From Isoetes taiwanensis (lineage: Eukaryota > Streptophyta > Lycopodiopsida > Isoetales > Isoetaceae): a stretch of 64,000 nt of DNA. The stretch lies in the NCBI GenBank assembly GCA_021234155.1, contig JAJEKV010000035.1, positions 1,862,001-1,926,000 of the forward strand, in the 5' to 3' direction. The position numbers and the translations under genes were made by a program. The notes beneath the pieces were generated by a model. That model worked only from the letters and a program-made list of their open reading frames with translations, did not search any database and was not told where the DNA came from. Numbering within the stretch: the first letter of the stretch is position 1; the number at the start of each line of letters is the position of its first letter. This document shows positions 55,418-64,000 of the stretch, in pieces.

Positions 55418-58383
55418 GTGAAGCGTGTGGATCCTAAAAAGGGTAAAAATGTAATACCTATCCCCCCAACATGTTTCAACATTGTTACCACATGTTCTTG
55501 TTTCAATCTTTGTGGACCACCCAAAGGGTGTTGACCAATTTTTGAGACTACTAAGCAAATTATCCCTACAAAAGAGGTTGGATTGGAAGAATAAGAAGGT
55601 GAATGTTGTTGGGAAGCACCAATGCAATAAGGAGCTAGTAGGTGAAGGAACTATCATACTAGTGATCCTATCCAGCATCCAATGATGAAAGATTAGGAGA
55701 GGATAAAGTGGGTGTGGCCATAACAAGTTTAGAGGAAAAATGGAAGGAAAAAGGATCAAATCACGGGATTGCTAATCGCTTGTATTAAACAATTGGCCAT
55801 GGCCTATAGCCCGCATTGAGTTTATAGGAGAATTCCTTTTACCGGAGCATATTGAGGAGAGGTTGTGGATGACATCGATTTTTTCTTAATGCACCTCCAA
55901 TAGCCGGAGGGACCACATTTTCGCAGAAGAGGGCACACTTTCGAAGGTGAAACATTATCCTAGCAAGAGGTCCCAAGTAGTGATTGTTCACGGAAGCTCA
56001 CTAAGGTAAGGGAATGGAATGTTGTTGGGCTAATTGTGTTCTAAGTTTGAAATTGATGAATTGGTGGAAGCAAGAGCCACCTTCCAAGAGTATACTTGTG
56101 ATGAGAGGAGGACTTACATGTACTCCATTCATGAGCTTGCACTTCAAGATGAAAAATTTCCAAAGAAAAAAAAAATACCCACCTGCTAGGGACATGGATA
56201 TGTAAAGTTGCATGGATACATATTCATGGCATTCCAATTTCATCTTGGCAAAATTGGCAAGTAAGTCATGCAAAGGGGGAGTAAAATTGCATTACATGGA
56301 AATAATGGCATGTTGAGGCCAACTTCTAGGATCCCGGCCGCTAGGGAGGTTTTTTGAAAAAATATGTTGAATTCAATGCCGAGAATATGCCACATAAAAG
56401 TAGGAAAGATCAACAGGGAAAAATAGTTGTCGAAGAGATTGCCATCCCATTGTACCCGTAAGAGCATATTGGAGGAAGTGAATGCTTTGCTTTCGAGAAC
56501 TACGTAACACCGCAATATCTCAACCCGAAGATGAAAAATGACCAGATTTCAAGAGACTATGGAGCAAGCACTTCAAGCATGTCACTATAGACACTTCGAA
56601 CAACTTTGCAAAGTGCAACTTGTGTGCTAAGTTGAAAGAGATTCTTGATAAGACCAAGCAACCAAGCCAAAGGGCTAAGATAAGGGAGCAAATGAAAGAT
56701 CACATGACGTAACCAACTATCATGTAGATCCACTTATTGGATGTGGAGAACATTATCATGTTTGGAACCCAATAACTATGTTTGTATTATACATGACAAG
56801 ATGGATTAATCGAAGACTTGTTTGCCACAAAGATAGTTACATACCCAAGCAAATCAATAGAGCTTATCCTTTGCAAGTCTCTCTCGATGTCAGTGCAATA
56901 GTGCATGGCTCGGTGCCAATTTTTATGGCCATTTTAGTTTGCAATTGTGGAGTGATGGTCCCGATTTTCATATTGGAAGTGTGACGAGGTGCTTGAGGAA
57001 CTATGAGAGTGGTTTTTTAAGTGACCTCCACAACCCCGAGGTGGTAGCCAACCACTCTTCAATGCATTGTTGGATAGAAAGCCTAATAATTTAGAGAAGT
57101 TTACTAAGGCAAGGTTTAGGAAGTCGGTGCTTCGAACATGTTGGAGCCTCAAGTTCACGCCCCCAACCTCGAGATCTACCACCAAGGTTCCTCCTCCAAC
57201 TTGACAATTGTGCTAGACATGAATATAAAACAGTATATGTTCTCATTCCTATCTTATTTAACAACCGTGGGTGTCTTTGGAAGAGTGAATTTAGGGTTCT
57301 TAATGCCCGGACATACTCATGAGGATGTGGATGCATTGTTTGGGAAGTATAGTCTTGCAGATTGAAATCTCAAACCGTGACCAATCTTCCCTAGACTAAT
57401 GGAAGTTCTTAGTGAATGCATTTCACCTTCTCCTATAGGGTTGATCATACAAGAGGTGCCTGATTGGAAGAATTTTATCGAAGGTTATGCTCTTGATATG
57501 GAAGGTCAATCTAGACCTCTTCAGTACACTTTCTGGGTCATGGGAAATAAGCCAATCATGCAATGGAAGATGAGACCTTCGGGATGATGATAAATGGAGG
57601 CCAGATGAGGGAGTACCTATATGGCACGAAGATGAAAATGGTAAACCTAAGATTCCAAGGGGTCAACCAAAAGCTCTTAAGCCTTTTCCAGAGGTGGATT
57701 CATTGCAAAGCACATTGGACGGCATTTCTGAATACATCAAGTATTGAAATAACCCCGATGATACCAACCTTGCATTGATAGATTATTGGACACAGGTACA
57801 TGGATTATTGGGACAAGTAGACACATCCTCTGATGAACTCAAAGATGGATGGCTACCTAAGACTAGGTGGAGAGACTTGATAACACCTGAGGAAGCTGAT
57901 GATGTGGTTAGTAGTATTCGCTTAAAGTCCATGGCTCCTCCAAACGAAAAACACTATGTTGGTCCTAGGAAAGGAAGGCCTAAATATCTCGTGGCCGGGA
58001 GGATTATGATCCCAAAGATGACTTGCTTTGCCATCAATTTGCACTTATAGTACCGGGCGTAAAGAGATATACCTGGTGGATGGGTTACACCATCTCGAGA
58101 GGTTTGCAAAGAAGTAGGTGACCGCAATGTGAACAAAGTTCGTGTGGAGTGGTGGTGTCCAGTGCACCAGTTAAATGCAGTGGCAGAGGAAGAAAGGTAT
58201 AGAGACTATTGGACAAAGAGATGGAAGAGAAACCCTATTGAAGGGGATGATTGGGTTGAGTTAGATACTATTTTGTTTTCATGGACCCCAAAGGTCATCC
58301 CAGGCAAGACTGCTAGGGTTACAATACCTGTGGAATTGATGAAGAAAGCTATGATATCTCTAGGGGTCACTTCTGAGAAGTAA
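55418..58383 (+). pseudogene. DUF7869-like transposon protein, copy 1 (only copy with a full C-terminus)
   Basis: The first visible exon (55418) reads VKRVDPKKGKNVIPIPPTCF after an acceptor. Then: RLDWKNKKV (55.57 kb), DELVEARATFQEYTC (56.05), LWSKHFKHVTIDTSNNF and AKCNLCAKLKEIL (56.55-56.65), SYIPKQINRAYPLQVSL (56.83), QLDN-type region (57.2), YMFSFLSYLTTVGVFGRVNL, GFLMPGHTHEDVDALFGKYS (57.29-57.36), VPDWKNFIEGYALDMEG (57.46), DELKDGWLPKTRWRDLITPE (57.83), and a C-terminus KVRVEWWCPVHQLNAVAEEE to a stop at 58383. The D-N-x-x-GQNKN and GHTHEDVD-x-F signatures mark the family I recall as DUF7869, which has a probable RNase-H-like fold. It is frameshifted many times compared with copies 2 and 3, mostly at CAG/CTG sites (for example GQNKN is lost here). 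Confidence 0.75.
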
Positions 58384-58544
58384 TTGACAATATGTAACTC
58401 GACATGCATATGTGAAATATTTTTAATTTTTAATACAATCATGTTGTGCTGTTATAAAAAAAAGTCACATTCTCGATGCAAATTTACTAACCCGGGAAAA
58501 AGTTGCAGTGCCAAAATGGTCCAAAATCCTGACATAAATTCAAT
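58384..58544. other. 3' flank of DUF7869-like copy 1
   Basis: AT-rich; contains the joint to the partial copy 2. No gene. Confidence 0.5.
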
Positions 58545-59325
58545 TTAAATGAATGATGGTTGTTTGTATTGTACATGACAAGATGGATCAATCGAAGACT
58601 TGTTTGCCACAGTATAGTTACATACCTAAGCAAATCAATAGAGCTTATCCTTTGCAAGTCTCTCTGACAGGTGCAATAGTGCATGGCTCGGTGCCAATTT
58701 ATTATGGCCATTTTAGTTTGCAATTGTGGAGTGATGGTCCTGATTTTCATATTGGAAGTGTGACGAGGTGCTTGAGGAACTATGAGAGTGGTTATTCTGG
58801 TGACCTCCACAACCCTGGAGGTGGTAGCCAACCACTCTTCAGTGCATTGTTGGATAGAAAGCCTAATAATTTAGAGAAGTTTACTAAGACAAGGTTTATG
58901 AAGTCAGGTGCTTCTGAACATGTTGGAGCCTCAAGTTCACGTCCCCAACCTCGAGATCTACCACCAAGGTTCCTCCTTCAACTTGACAATTGTGCTGGAC
59001 AGAATAAAAACAGGTATATGTTCTCATTCCTATCTTATTTAACAACCGTGGGTGTCTTTGAAAGAGTGAATTTAGGGTTCTTAATGCCTGGACATACTCA
59101 TGAGGATGTGGATGCATTGTTCGGGAAGTATAGTGCGCAGTTGAAATCTCAAACTGTGACCAATCTTCCTAGACTAATGGAAGTTCTTAGTGAATGCATT
59201 TCACCTTCTCCTATAGGGTTGATCATACAAGAGGTGCCTGATTGGAAGAATTTTATCGAAGGTTATGCTCTTGATATGGAAGGTCAATCTAGACCTCTTC
59301 AGTACACTTTCTGGGTCATGGGAAA
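58545..59325 (+). pseudogene. DUF7869-like protein, copy 2 (core only, longest open frame)
   Basis: A single 770-bp open frame matches 56768-57545 of copy 1 and reads through without a break: SYIPKQINRAYPLQVSL, HGSVPIYYGHFSLQLWSDGP, DFHIGSVTRCLRNYESGYSG, RFLLQLDNCAGQNKNRYMFS, MPGHTHEDVDALFGKYSAQL, LIIQEVPDWKNFIEGYALD and PLQYTFWVMGN. The acidic residues in QLDN and HEDVD would be the expected metal-binding pair of an RNase-H-like fold (inference). It lacks both N-terminal and C-terminal parts and fuses at 59325 to the block homologous to 52550. Confidence 0.8.
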
Positions 59326-59378
59326 TCCCATAATTAGATTTCACTCAGCGGCTAGAAAAGCAGTACAAAACGACGAAT

Positions 59379-59627
59379 TTGAAGAGGAGGGTGGGAAATT
59401 GCAAGATAGAATCAGTCGATCCGGAAGCAATCTGCCATGGAGTTCCTCTTGGAAATGATCATGTGAAGATTCTAGTAACCAGTTGCCATTTCAACGACGA
59501 AGCATTACCCAGAAGGCATCCTGATGGAGACACAGTGGGTGAAAGCATCGGAACCTTTGTTGCATGGCCAGTAATTCGCTTAAAGAAGGTGAGTTTCATT
59601 TTCTTGGAAGACATAAAGGAAGATTGA
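59379..59627 (+). pseudogene. DUF8039-like exon, copy B
   Basis: KRRVGNCKIESVDPEAICHG, then VPLGNDHVKILVTSCHFNDE and GDTVGESIGTFVAWPVIRLK. Cleaner than copy A. Just upstream the DUF7869-like frame of copy 2 runs on into this block in another frame (NEFEEEGGKLQDRISRSG), showing the joint is not a natural fusion. Confidence 0.62.
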
Positions 59628-60899
59628 GTGCTCATACTAAAATGCACAAGCTGATTCTGTCATATGTATGAAATTAAAACGCTTGCATGCCAGACCATTC
59701 ATTCAATATTGCAAAACTATAAGGCTGCAGACCGAAAGCATTCGTGAATTTAAAAACACCGTATTCTTTACATGGATGGGATATTCTTTAAAACCTCGCA
59801 TTCTTTACATTGTTTTAATTACATCCGTGTTATTCATCTATGTGTTATTCATCCGCGGTGTTGTTCCTCAAGAGTCTCAAAAATGCCGCACAATAGTTTC
59901 AAATGCCGCTTGAAAAACGATAAAACGGGCATACAAGATTCTCGCAAATAAGATGGTGCGGCTATTGGGATATTACCCAAAATGGCTTCGGGGTGCAGAA
60001 CTCTAATTATCAGCTTTAGCATTCTCCATTTCAAGCCCCTCCCGAGCACGACACTACTCATTGAATAAGCTTATGCTTGTAGCCTATGCCGGGTACGGGA
60101 GGAACTTGGGCTTGAATACTGGCCAGCGATGTTGAATTGAATACGGTAGCGAATTCATAAAACTGTAGTTAGAGAGAAAAACAAATTAGTGATTTCACGC
60201 CATGAGCTAATACCATTCACTTGTAATTTAAATGCCATGCGTATCTCGTATTGTACTTTAAAGCGATCTTTGTAATTTCTTTCGTAAGTTTTTGTAATTT
60301 TTAATTTGAGAGAGTCGAAGTGAAACGCAGGCGCCGAATATGTTAGGTGCAAAATGTTTACATTAGAGTCCAATTACGCCGGGCGTGAACCGCATAAAGC
60401 TAATTATCAGATGCAATTCACGCCAGCGGTATTGGACCCGCTTGACAATTTAAACATTTTGCACACAAACATATTTTCATACCGGCTTTGGATCTCACTT
60501 CAGCTCTCAAAATTAAGAATGAAAGAGCCGACCAAATTCAAAACGGCTTCCAAGAAATTACGCTTATGCTTTCAAGTTAGAGTTGACACTAAAGAAACAT
60601 ATTGCGATCATTAAATCCTTGTATTGCCATTGAAAATTTTTACATAGGGCCTTTTTATTAGAGTTGCCGCATTCAAAGCAAACCTTCTGCAGAATTACAG
60701 CTCGCTTTCAAATTAGAGTAGAAACTAAAGAAACATATTACAGTCAAGAAATCCTTGTATTGCCATTGAAAAAATTTTACATAAGGCCTTTTATTAGAGT
60801 TGCCCATTCCAGATATAAAATTACGAGAAGTTCTAGGCGCTTTAAGGAGATGCCTAGCTCTATTCATAATCCTCATTTGAGGCCTTTTTTGGAGATGCC
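59628..60899. other. Spacer B with hairpin motifs
   Basis: Counterpart of spacer A. Differences from spacer A sit at CAG/CTG trinucleotides in almost every case I checked (see findings). No gene. Confidence 0.6.
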
Positions 60900-61425
60900 C
60901 CCGGCTTCGCTCTTACGAACCAAAAACTAAATAAGAAAAACAAAAAAAAATTCAGCCCTCTACCTCCTCCTCTTCTTCCTCCTCCTCTTCTTCCTCCGAG
61001 CTTTCATCCGCCATCTTCGGTTAGGATGTCTCGGCAAAGATCTTAGATCTTCGAGGAAGAGGAGAGGGCGCCCATAATCATTTTGCTTTTTTTTCTTCTA
61101 ATTCTTCCCGCCATTCTTCATCTGTTTCCTCCATTTCTTCTTCTTTTTTCAATCTCGTTCTCTATCTCCTCATCTGAATCAAGGGGAGTATGGGGGGGAC
61201 TCTGGAATTTCTTGGTGGGTGGTGCTCGATAATCTTTTCCCCGAAGCTTGCCCCTAGAATAACTCCTCGCAATTATCCGGATCAGGTGCGGAAGGCAACC
61301 ACAGCCGCATCTCTGGGGGGGGAATGGATTTCTTTATCAATTTTTTTTTATTCCCTCTTAAGCCTCTGAGGCGAAGTCCTACGGATGGATGGGACGAGGC
61401 GGGCAAGCATGGCTTACCATGGTAG
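60900..61425 (-). pseudogene. Acidic/basic low-complexity exon, copy B
   Basis: Minus-strand counterpart of 54300-54837, more broken. DSDEEIENEIEK and a Glu/Arg-rich run from the ctcctcctcttcttc tract remain. Confidence 0.4.
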
Positions 61426-61954
61426 AAGAAGGCTAGAAATCAATGAAGGCTTAGAAGGAAGAAAGGATTGGCGGTTGAAAGAATGGAGGGTTTCATGCAA
61501 GATATAGAGTAGTTGCATGCAAGGTTGTAATTATGATTCCATCACATCATACAAGATTTATATCATATACGAATTGCCTATCATTACTTCTATTGAATTA
61601 ATTACGCCCTAGGTTAGAATTACCCACATGTCAGATATACTTAAAACCTATGTTTTCATTAATTTTGTATAATTACCTAGACCCCAGCTATACTTACAAC
61701 CAACTTTGGCCCATCTAGATTTACGACCTATACTTACCTCATTAGTACTACTAGCATACACCCTATGTTACCATTAATTTTGCAATAATTACCTACACCT
61801 AAGCTATACTTACAACCTATTTTTGGCTGCACTTACAACATATATTTGTCCATTTAATGGTTTTTTTGGTATTTCTTAAAGTTCCCTTTAATCGGTTCTC
61901 AAAATTACTTTGTCCTTTTTTCGAACTAATATTAAGACATTTCACTTTATATAG
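61426..61954. other. Intergenic or first intron of DUF7869-like copy 3
   Basis: Counterpart of 54838-55417; nothing else seen. Confidence 0.5.
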
Positions 61955-64000
61955 GTGAAGCGTGTGGATCCTAAAAAGGGTAAAAATGTAATACCTATCC
62001 CCCCAACATGTTTCAACATTGTTGTGTTCTTATCACATTGTCACCCCATTGTAAACATTGTTCTTGTAGGTCAATGCTGTGGACCACCTAAAGGGTGTTG
62101 AGGCTGAGACTACTAAGCAAATTATCCTCTACAGTAGGTTGGATTGGAAGAATAAGAAGGTGAAACTGAAGCATCAATGCAATAAGAAGCTAGTAGGTGA
62201 AGGAACTATCATACTAGCTGATCCTATCCAGGCTGTCAATGATGAAAGGTTAGGAGAGGATAAAGTGGATGTGGCCATAACAAGTTTAGAGGAAAAATGG
62301 AAGGAAAAAGGATCAAATCACCAGGATTGCACTGCTTGTATTAAACAATTGGAGGTTCCATGCATCATGCCATGGCCTATAGCCTGCATTGAGTTTATAG
62401 GAGAATTCCTTTACCGTGAGCCGAGGTTGTGGATGACACTGATTTTCTTAATGCACCTCCAATAGCTGCCACACTTGAAGCTCTGACTAATGTAAGGGGA
62501 ATGGAATGTTGTTGGGCTAATTGTGTTCAGAAGTTTGAAATTGATGAATTGGTGGAAGCAAGAGCCACCTTCCAAGAGTATACTTGTGATGAGAGGAGGA
62601 CTTACATGTACTCCATTCATGAGCTTGCACTTCAAGATGAAAAATTTCCAAAGAAAAAAAAATACCCACTGCTAGGGACATGGATATGTAAAGTTCATCT
62701 TGGCAAAATTGGCAAACAAGTCATGCAAAGGGGAGTAAAATTGCATTACATGGAAATAATGGCATGTTGAGGCCAACTTCTAGGATCCTGGCTGCTAGGG
62801 AGGTTTTTGAAAAATATGTTGAATTCAATGCTGAGAATATGCCACATAAAAGTAGGAAAGATCAACAGGGAAAAATAGTTGTCGAGAAGAGATTGCCATC
62901 CCATTGTACCCAGAAGAGCATATTGGAGGAAGTGAATGCTTTGCTTCGAGAACTACAGATACCTGCAATATCTCAACCCAGCTTCAGTAGACTATGGAGC
63001 AAGCACTTCAAGCATGTCACTATAGACACTTCGAACGCGGTGACCTCCACAACCCTGGAGGTGGTAGCCAACCACTCTTCAATGCATTGTTGGATAGAAA
63101 GCCTATAATTTAGAGAAGTTTACTAAGGCAAGGTTTAGGAAGTCAGGTGCTTCTGAACATGTTGGAGCCTCAAGTTCATGTCCCCAACCTCGAGATCTAC
63201 CACCAAGGTTCCTCCTCCAACTTGACAATTGTGCTGGACAGAATAAAAACAGGTATATGTTCTCATTCCTATCTTATTTAACAGCCGTGGGTGTCTTTGA
63301 AAGAGTGAATTTAGGGTTCTTAATGCCTGGACATACTCATGAGGATGTGGATGCATTGTTTGGGAAGTATAGTGCGCAGTTGAAATCTCAAACTGTGACC
63401 AATCTTCCCAGACTAATGGAAGTTCTTAGTGAATGCATTTCACCTTCTCCTATAGGGTTGATCATACAAGAGATGCCTGATTGGAAGAATTTTATCGAAG
63501 GTTATGCTCTTGATATGGAAGGTCAATCTAGACCTCTTCAATACACTTTCTGGGTCATGGGAAATAAGCCAATCATGCAATGGAAGATGAGACCTTCAGA
63601 TGATAAATGGAGGCCAGATGAGGGAGTACCTATATGGCACCTAAGATGAAAATGGCAAACCTAAGATTCCAAGGGGTCAACCAAAAGCTCTTAAGCCTTT
63701 TCCGTAGGTGGATTCATTGCAAAGCACATTGACGGGCATTTTGAATACATCAAGTATTGGAAATAACCCCGATGATACCAACCTTGCATTGATAGATTAT
63801 TGGACACAGGTACATGGATTATTGGGACAAGTAGACACATCCTCCCCGATGAACTCAAAGATGGATGGCTACCTAAGACTAGGTGGAGAGACTTAATAAC
63901 ACCCGAGGAAGCCGATGATGTGGTTAGTAGTATTCGTGAAGTCCATGGCTCCTCCAAACCGAAAAAAACACTATGTTGGTCCTAGGAAAGGAAGGCCTAA
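61955..64000 (+). pseudogene. DUF7869-like transposon protein, copy 3 (runs off the window)
   Basis: Exon 61955-62020 (VKRVDPKKGKNVIPIPPTCF-NI) splices by GT/AG to 62070. There VNAVDHLKGVEAETTKQIIL and YSRLDWKNKKVKLKHQCNKK follow, with LEEKWKEKGSNHQDCTACIK after that, a clean N-terminal part not readable in copy 1. After a shift near 62420: DDTDFLNAPPIAATLEALTN and DELVEARATFQEYTCDERRT. From 62764: REVFEKYVEFNAENMPHKSR and LWSKHFKHVTIDTSN. At 63040 about 420 bp present in copy 1 are missing. The core then resumes (GQNKNRYMF, GHTHEDVDALF) to 63960. Together the three copies show a protein of roughly 800 residues. Confidence 0.78.

Larger units (their letters stand above)
52550..64000. repeat. 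Large tandem duplication, about 6.0-6.8-kb units
   Basis: 52550-57960 is repeated at 59325-64000. The offset is 6774 bp at the left (agatttcact at 52562 and 59336) and about 6014 bp near the right (gattattggacacagg). The shrinkage comes from deletions in the second unit: about 220 bp near 52610-52830 and about 420 bp matching 56603-57020. An extra partial copy of the DUF7869-like gene (58545-59325) sits at the joint. Confidence 0.85.

Overview
The window looks like nuclear DNA from a land plant. The evidence is a plant-type polygalacturonase, a Barentsz/CASC3 homologue, a mitochondrial uL24 gene, a PLS-type PPR relic and a piece of respiratory burst oxidase, all with GT-AG introns, set among Ty3/gypsy, LINE, CACTA, Helitron and other repeats. 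Gene spacing and repeat load would suit a repeat-rich genome such as a fern or lycophyte, but I cannot fix the lineage from sequence alone. No rRNA, CRISPR array or intact tRNA was seen.

Three genes look intact. (1) A nine-exon GH28 polygalacturonase on the minus strand (3994 to 1682, about 448 aa) has all four family motifs. (2) A Barentsz/CASC3-like exon-junction-complex factor lies on the plus strand (11187-12863). (3) A five-exon mitochondrial ribosomal protein uL24m lies on the minus strand (39604 to 38090, 183 aa). Nearly everything else is mobile or decayed sequence.

Layout: 1-1.3 kb holds a LINE fragment and simple repeats. 1.7-5 kb holds the polygalacturonase and an orphan exon. 5.2-6.9 kb holds a tRNA-like SINE and a broken gypsy integrase. 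7.3-11.01 kb holds exon-like scraps and ends in a canonical Helitron 3' terminus. 11.2-12.9 kb is the CASC3 gene. 13.4-14.4 kb is nested tandem repeats. 15.5-16.2 kb is a decayed histone H3 of CENH3-like type. 17.0-22.93 kb is a complete but decayed gypsy element with both LTRs, PBS, PPT and a 5-bp target duplication. 24.5-28 kb holds two LINE 3' ends and a minus-strand LTR with a long (AG)n tract. 28.3-32.3 kb is a decayed CACTA transposon. 33.05-34.84 kb is a giant inverted repeat. 37-39.7 kb holds the RBOH scrap and uL24m. 43.6-44.5 kb is a PPR relic. 45.15-51.7 kb is a minus-strand multidomain gene (ParB-like DGQHS module, methyltransferase-like region, FCP1-like HAD domain) with an internal tandem duplication. 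52.3-64 kb is a tandemly repeated unit with a DUF8039-like exon, an acidic minus-strand exon and a DUF7869-like gene present in three copies; the last copy runs off the window.

A cross-cutting observation: where repeat copies can be compared, differences fall heavily at CAG/CTG (CHG) sites, usually as CAG or CTG in one copy against CG or CCG in the other, while the three intact genes read cleanly. Many apparent frameshifts in the repeats may therefore be methylation-linked sequence errors rather than true decay.
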